From JAMLIO01 sp031412575 (lineage in GTDB: Bacteria; Bdellovibrionota; Bdellovibrionia; Bdellovibrionales; UBA1609), in NCBI GenBank assembly GCA_031412575.1, contig JANODG010000148.1, positions 1 to 24,034 on the forward strand: DNA of 24,034 nucleotides. The letters run 5' to 3'. This document shows positions 1 through 8,167 of the stretch, in pieces (within the stretch, counting starts at the first letter, position 1; the number at the start of each line of letters is the position of its first letter). Position numbers and translations under genes: made by a program. The notes under the pieces were generated by a model, which did no database searches, had not been told where the DNA came from, and saw only the letters and a list, made by a program, of their open reading frames with translations.

Positions 1-2
1 AC

Positions 3-1004
3 TGTTTCGTAGCCGTCGGTGGCGGAAGTGTTGGCGTCTTTTCGGGATTTTTAGCTAGCATTTATCATCGTGGTGTTGATTTCATACAATGTCCTAGTAC
101 ATGGCTTGCAGCTATAGATTCGTCCCACGGCGGAAAAACTGCACTTAATGTTTTAAATTTTAAAAATCAGATTGGAACTTTTTATCCCGCTAAGCAAATC
201 ATTGTGTCGAAATCTTTGCTAAGCCATCAAAGCCCAAGCCAAGCCATGGGTGAAATCACAAAAACTATTTTATTGTCAGGAAAAAATTCTAGATTAAGAA
301 ATTTTTTAGATAAAAATTGGCCAGCCAATTTTGACAATGTTTGGACTAACGTTGTTGATTTTATAAAAGTAAAAAATAATTACGTTAAAAAAGATCCCAC
401 AGAAAAAAAGAGAGAAAGATTTAAATTAAACCTTGGTCATACTGTTGGGCACGCTCTAGAAAAAATTTACGAAATACCTCATTCTGAAGCTGTGCTTCGC
501 GGTGTGATATTTGCCGTCACCTGGAGTGTGAAAAAAAAATATTCACATCTGCGAATTCTTCAAGTTTTAATTCACTACTTAGAAATTAATAATTTCTTCT
601 TGAACGAATTACCGAAAAGACCTATTTCGGAATTTGAAAAAGCTTTGCTTAAAGACAAAAAACGTACCGGCAAAGAAATCAATTTCGTCTTCTTAAAAAA
701 CTTCAAAGCCGTCATCAAAAAAGTCACAGTCCAAGATATACTTAACGAACTTAAAAACCAAGGATTAGCTGTTGTACCCAATTCTGGCAAAACCAACGAA
801 GTTCGAACCGTGAGTGCCCCACGCAGTGGGAAAAGTTCCAGCGAGAGCGCAGGGCGTGCGAAGCCGCCCGAAAAGCGCTCGAGTGAACTAGACAAGCCCA
901 CCGCAGGTGGAAAAGTTCCAGCGAGCCGCCTAGGGAGCGAAGCCCCTCGTCGGGCGGCGAGTGAACTAGACAGCGCCTCCAAACCCAAACGCCACTCTCG
1001 ATGA
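3..1004 (+). CDS. aroB: 3-dehydroquinate synthase, 5' end outside the window
   Basis: Second step of the shikimate pathway: closes DAHP to 3-dehydroquinate using NAD and a metal. The frame is open from base 3, so the N-terminus lies upstream. Visible motifs are GGGSVGVFSG (NAD-binding glycine loop), DSSHGGKTALN, KNQIGTFY, MGEITK (metal-ligand Glu), LNLGHTVGHALE and HSEAV (metal-ligand His). The Asp that normally follows GGGxxG is Val here, while the other substrate and metal residues I can place are kept. After about residue NELKNQG the protein runs into a low-complexity Ser/Pro/Arg tail of roughly 65 residues, encoded by two GC-rich structured repeats and probably not part of the fold. The stop overlaps the aroA start (ATGA). 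Confidence 0.93.
   Translation, partial: CFVAVGGGSVGVFSGFLASIYHRGVDFIQCPSTWLAAIDSSHGGKTALNVLNFKNQIGTFYPAKQIIVSKSLLSHQSPSQAMGEITKTILLSGKNSRLRNFLDKNWPANFDNVWTNVVDFIKVKNNYVKKDPTEKKRERFKLNLGHTVGHALEKIYEIPHSEAVLRGVIFAVTWSVKKKYSHLRILQVLIHYLEINNFFLNELPKRPISEFEKALLKDKKRTGKEINFVFLKNFKAVIKKVTVQDILNELKNQGLAVVPNSGKTNEVRTVSAPRSGKSSSESAGRAKPPEKRSSELDKPTAGGKVPASRLGSEAPRRAASELDSASKPKRHSR
818..894 (+). repeat. GC-rich structured repeat, copy 1, inside the aroB tail
   Basis: Hairpin I is CCCAC (818-822), loop GCA, GTGGG (826-830). The linker AAAAGTTCCAGCGAG (831-845) follows. Hairpin II has outer stem AGCGC (846-850)/GCGCT (875-879), inner stem GGGCG (852-856)/CGCCC (865-869), one bulged base (857) and the apical heptamer GCGAAGC (858-864). 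The unit ends with CGAGTGAACTAGACA (880-894). It is sharply richer in GC than its surroundings. Confidence 0.8.
898..972 (+). repeat. GC-rich structured repeat, copy 2, inside the aroB tail
   Basis: Same architecture as the copy at 818-894: hairpin I CCACC (898-902)/GGTGG (906-910) around GCA; the same 15-base linker (911-925); outer stem CCGCC (926-930)/GGCGG (953-957); inner stem AGGG (932-935)/CCCT (944-947); bulged A936; apical GCGAAGC (937-943); the same 15-base tail (958-972). All three stems differ in sequence from copy 1 but remain paired. The 5' halves of the copies are 80 bases apart and read in different frames, which argues for selection on the nucleic acid rather than the peptide. 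Confidence 0.8.
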
Positions 1005-2245
1005 GCTTCCATTATTCTGGCAAGATTGAAAGTTCAAAATCCATAGTCAATCGCGCCCTTATTCTTAAAGCCTTAATGCCGTCTCTAACTTTAGAATATC
1101 TAAGCCAAGCTGAAGATGTTTTAAATTTAGAAAACTGTATAAAAAAATTCAACCAATTTCAAAACCAAAAAAGCGACGATCACACTTTTGATGTTGGAAG
1201 TGGTGGGACCACATTCAGATTTTTTTCCTTATTTCTATCTAGACATCCAGGACTTTGGAAAATTAAAATGTCAGATCAATTGGCGAAACGACCTTATCAA
1301 GACTTATTAGAAATTTTAAATCAATTATGTGTTGATACTGAAATAACAAAAATAAGCCACGAAACTTTACTGATCATAAAATCCAAGGGCTGGAAAAAAA
1401 ACACCTGCACTGTTGACCTTTCTAAATCTTCGCAATTTTTGTCGGGGGTTCTTCTATCAGCAATAAACTTAAATGGACCCTTCGAAATTAAATGCTTAAA
1501 TAGAGAATTAAGTTCAGGTTATGAAATTATAACTTTGGATTTGTTAAATCAGATCAGCGTGAACTACGTTGATCAAAAACACCGAATACTTATTCAGCCA
1601 TCATCAGCTTTAAACAAAATTACATCAAAAAAAATCAGTATCAATGTCGGCGCAGACTGGTCCTCAGTCATTTCGATCTTGTGCTTTTGCTTTTCGGGCT
1701 CAACGATTGAAATAACAAATATTAATATTACTTCTAAAGAACCCGATTTACATGGACTTGAGTTTCTTAAAGCAATGGGGCTGTTGATGGAAACTGACTC
1801 ATCGAATGCAGCAGCGTTAAGTGCAAGGCCTAGCCAGCTGAAAGCACTAAAAGAAATAAATTTAGAGAAAAATCCGGATCTGTTCCCCGTATTTTCGGTC
1901 TTAGCAAGTCAGATGGCTTTAAATCATAATTGTGAAGTCACGATGAAGTATCCTGAACAGTTAATTTATAAAGAATCCAATAGGCTTAAAGCGATGATGA
2001 ACGTTCTTGAAGAAATGGGATTTTTGATCACCAATGACATTAAAAACCAGATTCTAAAAATTAAATCTTCCAATGAATGTATCTCAATTCGATCAAAGTC
2101 TGAATTTCAATTTGAATCGCATTCTGATCATAGATTAGTGATGAGCTTCGAACTTTTAAAATCCTTTGGTTATAAAATTAAGTACAATCACCCTGAATGT
2201 GTTAAAAAAAGCTTCCACAACTTTTTCGAGATCTTAAATGGATAA
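1001..2245 (+). CDS. aroA: 3-phosphoshikimate 1-carboxyvinyltransferase (EPSP synthase)
   Basis: Transfers enolpyruvate from PEP to shikimate-3-phosphate in the cytoplasm. The 414-residue protein is near normal length for the family (about 430). Motifs in order: SKSIVNRALIL (12-22, substrate Lys and Arg), DVGSGGTTFRFF (64-75, in place of the usual NAGT-type loop), KRPYQDLLEILNQL (96-109), KSSQFLSGVLLSA (142-154), NPDLFPV (291-297, catalytic Asp), KESNRL (324-329, catalytic Glu) and SDHRLVMS (375-382). The start overlaps the aroB stop (ATGA), and the product begins exactly where the enzyme fold should, so the start is secure. Its last 8 bases overlap the next gene, as expected for translational coupling in an aro operon. 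Confidence 0.95.
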   Translation: MSFHYSGKIESSKSIVNRALILKALMPSLTLEYLSQAEDVLNLENCIKKFNQFQNQKSDDHTFDVGSGGTTFRFFSLFLSRHPGLWKIKMSDQLAKRPYQDLLEILNQLCVDTEITKISHETLLIIKSKGWKKNTCTVDLSKSSQFLSGVLLSAINLNGPFEIKCLNRELSSGYEIITLDLLNQISVNYVDQKHRILIQPSSALNKITSKKISINVGADWSSVISILCFCFSGSTIEITNINITSKEPDLHGLEFLKAMGLLMETDSSNAAALSARPSQLKALKEINLEKNPDLFPVFSVLASQMALNHNCEVTMKYPEQLIYKESNRLKAMMNVLEEMGFLITNDIKNQILKIKSSNECISIRSKSEFQFESHSDHRLVMSFELLKSFGYKIKYNHPECVKKSFHNFFEILNG

Positions 2246-4163
2246 AATCTTTTTAATTGGCCATCGTGGGGTCGGCAAAACTACAATCCTTAAAGATTTT
2301 TCATTAAAATCTAAAGATCATGTTTGTTTGGATTTAGATCTCGAAATTGAAAGTAGAGAAAAAATAGATATCCATGAATTATTTAATAATGGACATCAAA
2401 AAAAATTTAGGCAACTTGAGCTTAAAGTTTTAAAAGATTTAGTTCATGAAAATAAAAATAAATCTTTAGTCATAGCTTTAGGAGCTGGATTTGAACTGGA
2501 AAAATTTATTTTTCCAAAAGGCTCGATTGTTTTATGGTTGCGTCGAAGTACAGATCCTTTGGGACGGATATTTTTTAACCGCCCCTCACTATTTGCGGGC
2601 GATCCCTCAAAACCATCTTTAGATCCCCTTGTCGAATGGGAAAAAATTTTCAAAGTGCGTGAGCAAAAATACAATACATATTCCAATGCTAAACTTCTTG
2701 TTCCAGAATATTTTGATAAAGAAATTAATCCGCTTTTAGAATATTTAAAATTTAAAAGCCCCGATAATGGCTTCTTAACTTATATTCCCAACGAAAATGA
2801 TTTTATAGCACAACGTCAGGATTTAAAATTAGAACTTCGAACAGACATTGTGTCTGCAGACTTTATCTTCGATATTCTTAAGAATGGCTCCAGTAAAGAA
2901 CATTTGATTTCAGTTCGAAATTTTAACGGAAGTTTTTTAAAGAAGCTTTTTGTTTTGAAAGAATCTTTCTTTAAAACTGAACAGACATCAAACGTTAAAG
3001 ATTCGACTTCGAGCTTAAAAAATAGACCAAAGAGATTCTTAATCGATTGGGACATTAAATTGGGATTGCCTTCTAAAGATCAATTAAAGTTCATCGATAT
3101 TTTTTCTAGCCATGGTGATCATGCACTTGAAGATGTTCTTAAGTTTAACTTCGATCTCATTTTTGAGTACGGTCCTTTTCTTGAGGAGATAAACTTTGAT
3201 CCTCACTTTAAACTTTGTCCCAAAGTTGAATCTCATGAAGAAGCTATATATGACGATGTACTTCTTCAGCGGTTTTTTAAAAAAGATTCTTATTCGTACC
3301 TTCCTCGATCAAACGAAAAGTTGGATTTAAGTTACTTTAGACAACTTAAGTCCTCCCAGCAAAAAATTGGTTTTTATAGATTCTCTGACGGATCGTCTTT
3401 GGATCAACCTTTGTGGTGGCAGTGGCCGCAGAAAAAACCGAAAGGTTTTTATGGCATCAACGGGCAGAACATTAAACATAGCTTTACGCCGTCCTTTCAT
3501 AAAAAGTTTTTCACTTCAAAAAATTTAAGTCCACTTAGTATTGATTCATTAAATATGATCAAAGATCATAAAGATTACTTTCATGAACAGGGTTTAAAAA
3601 CTTTAGCTGTGACTTCGCCTTATAAACATGACCTTTATTTAAATTCTAAATTTAAAGGCACAATTGATGTTGCTGAAGCTAAAGATTTAAAAAAAGTAGA
3701 AATACTTGATTTTAAATCTGCAAATACGCTGATCTTAACAGCCCCAGGAAAAATCGCAGAAAGTTTCAACACAGACTATGTGGGCTTAAAACTATTTACC
3801 GAGCAGCATTTAGATCCTAACTTATCAACTATTGTTTGGGGGGGCGGCGCTTTATTAGAGCAACTTAAAAAACTTTTACCTCAAGCTTTATTTTATTCTG
3901 CACAGACGGGAAAACTTAGGGATAAATCACAAAAAGTCTTGGGCCAAAACTTTCAGCTTATTTGGGCTAGCGGTGAGAAGGGTTTAAATCCTAAGTTTAT
4001 AAAAGACGTAAACATAAAAAAAATTATTGATTTAGATTATCGTGAAAATTCAAAAGCCAGACTTTACAGCTATAGAAATAAAATTGATTATGTCAGTGGA
4101 CTAGATTTTTTTATTGAACAAGCCAAAGCACAACAATCAATATGGGAACACTATGAGTTTTAA
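2238..4163 (+). CDS. Shikimate kinase / type I dehydroquinase-like / shikimate dehydrogenase fusion
   Basis: A 641-residue, three-part shikimate enzyme. Residues 1-160 are shikimate kinase: Walker A GHRGVGKT (8-15), DLD (32-34), FRQLE (57-61), GAG (82-84), NRP (114-116). Residues about 196-395 resemble a degraded type I 3-dehydroquinate dehydratase: ELRTD (199-203), SVR (225-227), IDWD (269-272), SSHGD (290-294, candidate catalytic His292). Where the Schiff-base lysine is expected (the aDIvKIa-type strand) it has FDLIFEYG (305-312). Residues 400-641 are shikimate dehydrogenase: GINGQNIKHSFTPSFH (406-421), SPYK (460-463, catalytic Lys), N496, NTD (511-513), glycine loop WGGG (534-537), Q628. 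The kinase and dehydrogenase look active; the middle domain is assigned by eye and may be structural only. The start overlaps aroA by 8 bases and the end overlaps aroC by 11. Confidence 0.88.
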   Translation: MDKIFLIGHRGVGKTTILKDFSLKSKDHVCLDLDLEIESREKIDIHELFNNGHQKKFRQLELKVLKDLVHENKNKSLVIALGAGFELEKFIFPKGSIVLWLRRSTDPLGRIFFNRPSLFAGDPSKPSLDPLVEWEKIFKVREQKYNTYSNAKLLVPEYFDKEINPLLEYLKFKSPDNGFLTYIPNENDFIAQRQDLKLELRTDIVSADFIFDILKNGSSKEHLISVRNFNGSFLKKLFVLKESFFKTEQTSNVKDSTSSLKNRPKRFLIDWDIKLGLPSKDQLKFIDIFSSHGDHALEDVLKFNFDLIFEYGPFLEEINFDPHFKLCPKVESHEEAIYDDVLLQRFFKKDSYSYLPRSNEKLDLSYFRQLKSSQQKIGFYRFSDGSSLDQPLWWQWPQKKPKGFYGINGQNIKHSFTPSFHKKFFTSKNLSPLSIDSLNMIKDHKDYFHEQGLKTLAVTSPYKHDLYLNSKFKGTIDVAEAKDLKKVEILDFKSANTLILTAPGKIAESFNTDYVGLKLFTEQHLDPNLSTIVWGGGALLEQLKKLLPQALFYSAQTGKLRDKSQKVLGQNFQLIWASGEKGLNPKFIKDVNIKKIIDLDYRENSKARLYSYRNKIDYVSGLDFFIEQAKAQQSIWEHYEF

Positions 4164-5178
4164 AAACACTTTCGGTCACATTTTCAAAGTTCATACTTTT
4201 GGCGAAAGTCACGGGCCTTCGATGGGTTTAGTCATTGATGGTTGTCCATCGGGATTAAAAATTGATGAATCTAAAATTACCAAATATTTAGACCGTCGGC
4301 GTCCAGGACAAAATGAATTCGTTTCTGCGAGAAATGAATCTGACCAATTTAAAATTTTAAGCGGCGTGTACGATTCAAAAACTTTGGGAACGCCGATTGC
4401 TGTTGAAATTTTAAACCAAGATCAACAGTCCAAAGATTATGCGGACGTGAAACCAAGAAAAGGACATGCAGATCAAGCTTGGATTGATAAATTTGGTCAC
4501 GTTGATTTGCGCGGTGGAGGCAGATCTTCCGGGCGTGAAACCGTGTGTCGGGTTTTTGCTGGCAGTATTGCCAGGCAAGCCCTTGAAGTTTTAAATCCAG
4601 AACTAAAAATTTACGTTTGGATTGAAAGTGTTGGTCCTTTAAAAAATAAATCCCAATTTAGAGAATTTAAAAATCAGTTTGATAACTATTTAGGTTTAAA
4701 GTCTCCATTGGGATTTCCGGATGAATCCCAACAGGACGATTTAATGGACATGTTAAAGGAAGCCAAAACTTTAGGTGAAAGTTATGGTGGTGTAATAAAA
4801 GTTAAAATTAAAAGTCCCAAATCTGGATTAGGTCAGCCCGTCTTTTCGAAATTAAAATCTGATTTAGCGTCTGCTTTATTTTCGATCGGATCTACCCAAG
4901 GTGTTATTTTAGGCGAATCTAATGTGCATTTAAAGGGCAGTGAATTCCACAAAATGGACCACCCCTACGGCGGCGTCCAAGGCGGCATTTCAACGGGTCA
5001 AGACATTGAACTTGACGTTTTATTTAAGCCTACGTCAAGCATTCTAGAAGTAGCCAAGTTGGGACGACATGACCCATGCATTATGCCCAGAGCCTTAGTG
5101 GTGGTGGAATCCATGATTGCTATGGTGCTACTTGATCACATGCTCTTGAAGCGATTAGATCGTCTTAACGAGGCTTAA
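4153..5178 (+). CDS. aroC: Chorismate synthase
   Basis: Last step of the pathway: reduced-FMN-dependent anti-elimination of phosphate from EPSP to give chorismate. I start it at ATG 4153, which begins MSFKNTFGHIFKVHTFGESHG like other family members, has GGGA 5 bases upstream and overlaps the previous stop by 11 bases; an in-frame ATG at 4114 would add 13 residues without homology. From 4153 it is 341 residues, slightly short for the family. Motifs: FGESHG (16-21, catalytic His20), RRPGQ (49-53), KGHAD (103-107, second catalytic His105), DLRGGGRSSGRET (118-130), GGISTGQ, KPTSS and GRHDPC near the C-terminus. It completes the operon, which then lacks only a convincing dehydroquinase and the DAHP synthase. 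Confidence 0.96.
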   Translation: MSFKNTFGHIFKVHTFGESHGPSMGLVIDGCPSGLKIDESKITKYLDRRRPGQNEFVSARNESDQFKILSGVYDSKTLGTPIAVEILNQDQQSKDYADVKPRKGHADQAWIDKFGHVDLRGGGRSSGRETVCRVFAGSIARQALEVLNPELKIYVWIESVGPLKNKSQFREFKNQFDNYLGLKSPLGFPDESQQDDLMDMLKEAKTLGESYGGVIKVKIKSPKSGLGQPVFSKLKSDLASALFSIGSTQGVILGESNVHLKGSEFHKMDHPYGGVQGGISTGQDIELDVLFKPTSSILEVAKLGRHDPCIMPRALVVVESMIAMVLLDHMLLKRLDRLNEA

Positions 5179-5236
5179 AATTATCTAAGTGATGATTTTA
5201 AATCCACAGGTACTGATTTAATATTTGGAGCATATA

Positions 5237-6622
5237 GTGAAAAATCAATTCATTTTTTTGTCCATCGTTTTTCTTTCAAGTTGTTCTTACCTGGGGTTGG
5301 CCCCACAACTTAATGTCGAAGTTAATAATTCTAAAATTGAACTTCAAATTGCAGAGGAAACAAGCTTACATCCTTTTGCTATTTGGCAAGGATTAACCAC
5401 AGATAAAACCACGGAAATTAAAGTCTTAGCGAAAAAGAAATCGAATTTAACGTTTAAAATCTTCAAAGAAGATAAAGAAATTACAACTCTTAAATCAGAA
5501 AAAATTGAGGCTGGGGAAACAGAATATCATATTATTAATTTTAATATTTCCGACCTAAAAATTAATACGAATTACGTCTTTCAAGTGATTGAAGACATGA
5601 AAATCGTGGATCAACGAAATTTTAAGACGGTAGATTTAAATTCTAAAACCGCAAAAATTGGAGTCGTATCTTGCTTGCACGATAAGTTTCGAAATGCCCA
5701 ATTTAAAATGTGGAATGAGTATTTAAATAACGAACCTACTTATACATTTATGATAGGAGATAATGTCTATGCAGACACACCCTCTTTAATAAATGGTAAT
5801 ATTCTAAAATCAAAATATGCCAATGAGTCCATGTTGTGGGAAAGATATGTCGAAACTTTTAATTTACTTTCATACTACAGGACTGCTCGCTTAGTTCCAA
5901 CTTTAGCAATTTGGGACGATCATGATTATGGATTTAATAATGGAAACCGAACTCATCCCCAAAAAAAGCAAGCTCTAAAGGTATTTGAAAGTTTTTATGG
6001 ATTTAAGCCTGTTGCTAAAGTCACAGAAAAACTTTTCGGTGCAGGTTATGTTTTTAATGCTTTTGATCAAAGATTTGTTTTTACAGATGGTCGATTTTTT
6101 AGAACAGAGCCAAATTTGTCTAATAAAAATTCTGAATCTCATTGGGGTGAAGAACAAACTTCAAAAATTCTACAAATCCTAAATACGTCTAAACCAACAT
6201 GGTTGATCAAAGGAGATCAGTTTTTTGGATCTTACAGCGGTTTCGAATCCTTTGAAGCTGACCACCCTAAAGATTTCACAAAGTTATTGTCGGAATTAAA
6301 AAAATCAAAGTCCAAAGTTTTTTTCGTCAGTGGGGACAGACACCTAAATGAACTTATGAGGATTTCGCCTGATGACATTGGTTATGAAACCTTCGAGCTG
6401 ACATCAAGTGCAGTTCACGCTGCGATATTTCCTGGCGCATGGAAAAAAAATCTTAATCCACGACAGATCGCGGGTGCCTCTGGAATTCATAACTATTCAA
6501 TTGTAGAACTTAAAGCAACTTCGCCTTGGGCTTTAAAAGTTACATCCTTTGGCCCCAAGATGAAATTACTTTATCAGCAAGAATTAAATTTTGGTGATAA
6601 ATCAGAAACTATAATTAAGTGA
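5237..6622 (+). CDS. PhoD-like metallophosphatase lipoprotein
   Basis: Likely periplasm-facing phosphomonoesterase or phosphodiesterase of the PhoD type. I choose GTG 5237, because GGAG lies 6 bases upstream and the product then begins MKNQFIFLSIVFLSSC, a lipoprotein signal with the lipobox LSSC at Cys16. The upstream in-frame TTG at 5225 would overlap that ribosome binding site. From 5237 it has 461 residues. An N-terminal beta-sandwich-like stretch (about 25-135) precedes the phosphatase core: VVSCLHD (143-149), GDNVYAD (174-180), WDDHDYGFNNGN (226-237), KGDQFFGS (325-332) and SGDRHLNEL (365-373). These are the metal-binding and phosphate-binding motifs of PhoD-family enzymes. It lies 58 bp after aroC with no visible terminator between, so it may be read through from the aro operon. 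The substrate cannot be told. Confidence 0.87.
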   Translation: MKNQFIFLSIVFLSSCSYLGLAPQLNVEVNNSKIELQIAEETSLHPFAIWQGLTTDKTTEIKVLAKKKSNLTFKIFKEDKEITTLKSEKIEAGETEYHIINFNISDLKINTNYVFQVIEDMKIVDQRNFKTVDLNSKTAKIGVVSCLHDKFRNAQFKMWNEYLNNEPTYTFMIGDNVYADTPSLINGNILKSKYANESMLWERYVETFNLLSYYRTARLVPTLAIWDDHDYGFNNGNRTHPQKKQALKVFESFYGFKPVAKVTEKLFGAGYVFNAFDQRFVFTDGRFFRTEPNLSNKNSESHWGEEQTSKILQILNTSKPTWLIKGDQFFGSYSGFESFEADHPKDFTKLLSELKKSKSKVFFVSGDRHLNELMRISPDDIGYETFELTSSAVHAAIFPGAWKKNLNPRQIAGASGIHNYSIVELKATSPWALKVTSFGPKMKLLYQQELNFGDKSETIIK

Positions 6623-6657
6623 CCCACCATCTTACACAGTTTTTATAAAGGATATTT

Positions 6658-7047
6658 ATGGCAAGTGTTTTCACAAAAATTTTAAATAGCGAATTACCTT
6701 CTTACAAGCTCTTCGAAGATGAGTACACGATGGCTATCTTAGCCTTGAACCAAATTCAATTAGGTCACACTCTGGTGATATCGAAGAGAGAAGAAAATCA
6801 TTTTTTTGATTTGTCGGAAGCTGAATCTAACGCTTTGATGAACACCTCAAAAAGATTAGCAAAAGCGATCAAAGCCGCAACAAGCTGTAATCGTGTTTGT
6901 ACTTTCTTTCAAGGTTTTGAAGTTCAACATGTGCATCATCATTTAATTCCCACGATGACGGCTAAAGATTTTAATTTAGCGGTTCAAACACCAAGATCGG
7001 ATGAAGAGATGAAATCGATCCAGAATAAAATCAAGTCATTCTTGTAA
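6658..7047 (+). CDS. HIT family nucleotide hydrolase/transferase
   Basis: A 129-residue cytoplasmic protein with the histidine-triad signature HVHHHLIP at 91-98, preceded by the core hydrophobic strand GHTLVISKRE (36-45) typical of the Hint/Fhit-like fold. HIT proteins cleave nucleoside phosphoramidates, adenylated intermediates or dinucleoside polyphosphates through the middle histidines. The usual NxGxxAGQ segment before the triad is replaced by CTFFQGFEVQ, so the substrate subgroup is uncertain. ATG 6658 has AAAGGA about 6 bases upstream. The gene follows the PhoD-like gene by 35 bp and may share its transcript. A stem-loop overlaps its stop. Confidence 0.92.
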   Translation: MASVFTKILNSELPSYKLFEDEYTMAILALNQIQLGHTLVISKREENHFFDLSEAESNALMNTSKRLAKAIKAATSCNRVCTFFQGFEVQHVHHHLIPTMTAKDFNLAVQTPRSDEEMKSIQNKIKSFL

Positions 7048-7056
7048 CTTGATTTT
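7027..7056. terminator. Bidirectional stem-loop between convergent genes
   Basis: AAAATCAAGT (7027-7036) pairs perfectly with ACTTGATTTT (7047-7056) around a 10-base loop. The A-run/T-run flanks make it a plausible terminator for both the HIT gene (plus) and the Old Yellow Enzyme gene (minus). The stem has only three G-C pairs, so it may be weak. It includes the HIT stop codon. Confidence 0.55.
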
Positions 7057-7079
7057 AAGCTGAATGATTTTTTATTTAT

Positions 7080-8150
7080 TTAAATTGAGCTTGGGTAATC
7101 CGTATAACCTTTTGGCCCTGGCGTATAAAATGTGGTTGTATCTGGTTCAACCAACGGAATATCTTTTTCGATCTTTTTTACTAAATCTGGATTGCTAACG
7201 TAATGATGACCAAAACAAACGGCATCTAACACTTTATTTTCTATGGCCTGATGGGCTTCACTAGGGGTGTAACCCATGTTGCCAATCAAGACTCCTTGAA
7301 ATCCTTCTCTGGCTGGTGAAATCACATCGGCGTTTTGTAAGCCTAAAAAGTCACTTCTCATAAGATGAAGGTACGCAATTTTTCTTTGGTTAAGTTGTTG
7401 TGCCACATAAAAAGTTAAACCCGTCGGGTCAGAATCTTTCATACTATTAAAACTATTTAGTGGTGAAATTCGAACACCAACTCGGTCCGAGCCCCAAACT
7501 TTTGAAGCTGCATCCACAATTTCAAGCAAAAATTTGGCGCGGTTTTGAATGGATCCTCCGTAAGGGCCTTTTCTTTTATTTGATCCGTCTCTTAAAAACT
7601 GATCGATCAAGTAGCCATTAGCTGCATGAACCTCAACGCCGTCGAATCCTGCCTCTTTTGCATTTTTTGAAGCTAACATAAATCCATTTACAATCTTTGG
7701 AATTTCTTCGTCGGAAAGTTCACGAGGAACAGCCTGAGGAACTTTTCCTTTCGGGGTATGAAATTCGCCCTCGATGGCAATAGCCGACGGAGCCACCGTT
7801 TCATTTCCGTTATTAATATTTGGATGACAAGCTCGTCCTCCATGCCACATCTGAAGAAAAATTCGCCCACCTTTTTTATGAACAGCTTCAGTCACTTTTT
7901 TCCAGCCTAGAACTTGTTCTTTGGAATAGATACCGGGCTCGGTCACCCATGAAGAATTGCCTTCCATAACCATAGTGGCTTCGCTGATGATTAAACCCGC
8001 AGTGGCTCTTTGTGAATAGTACTCAGCCATCAGATCATTCGGCACGTGAGCTTCACTGGCGCGACATCTTGTCAGTGGTGCCATCACCACACGATTAGAA
8101 AGTTTAATTGCACCTAGTTGAATCGAAGACAGAAGATTATTTTTAGACAT
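7080..8150 (-). CDS. Old Yellow Enzyme family FMN oxidoreductase (NemA-like)
   Basis: NAD(P)H-dependent flavoenzyme that reduces activated alkenes, nitro compounds or nitrate esters; the physiological substrate is unknown. Its 356 residues are usual for the family. Visible are MAPLTRCRA (23-31, FMN-binding strand), LQMWHGGR (99-106), the active-site segment GFDGVEVHAANGYLIDQFLRD (168-188) with substrate-anion ligands His175 and Asn178 and proton donor Tyr180, NRAKFLLE (203-210), RVGVRISP (223-230), and near the C-terminus GNMGYTP and the YTDYP signature. The start at 8150 has AAGGAA upstream on the minus strand. It is monocistronic and convergent with the HIT gene. A consensus -35 box and a palindrome over the -10 suggest repressor control. 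Confidence 0.95.
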   Translation of the reverse strand: MSKNNLLSSIQLGAIKLSNRVVMAPLTRCRASEAHVPNDLMAEYYSQRATAGLIISEATMVMEGNSSWVTEPGIYSKEQVLGWKKVTEAVHKKGGRIFLQMWHGGRACHPNINNGNETVAPSAIAIEGEFHTPKGKVPQAVPRELSDEEIPKIVNGFMLASKNAKEAGFDGVEVHAANGYLIDQFLRDGSNKRKGPYGGSIQNRAKFLLEIVDAASKVWGSDRVGVRISPLNSFNSMKDSDPTGLTFYVAQQLNQRKIAYLHLMRSDFLGLQNADVISPAREGFQGVLIGNMGYTPSEAHQAIENKVLDAVCFGHHYVSNPDLVKKIEKDIPLVEPDTTTFYTPGPKGYTDYPSSI

Positions 8151-8167
8151 GAAAATTCCTTAGTTAA

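Noticed and set aside
575..1012. Long minus-strand ORF opposite the 3' end of aroB
   Set aside because: It lies opposite well-supported aroB motifs and the GC-rich repeats. The openness comes from the GC-rich segment, and its product has no recognisable features.
2444..3055. Two minus-strand ORFs opposite the shikimate fusion gene
   Set aside because: They shadow conserved shikimate kinase and dehydroquinase-like coding sequence, without ribosome binding sites.
5975..6182. Small ORFs on both strands inside the PhoD-like gene
   Set aside because: They overlap the intact phosphatase frame between its conserved motifs; no independent support.
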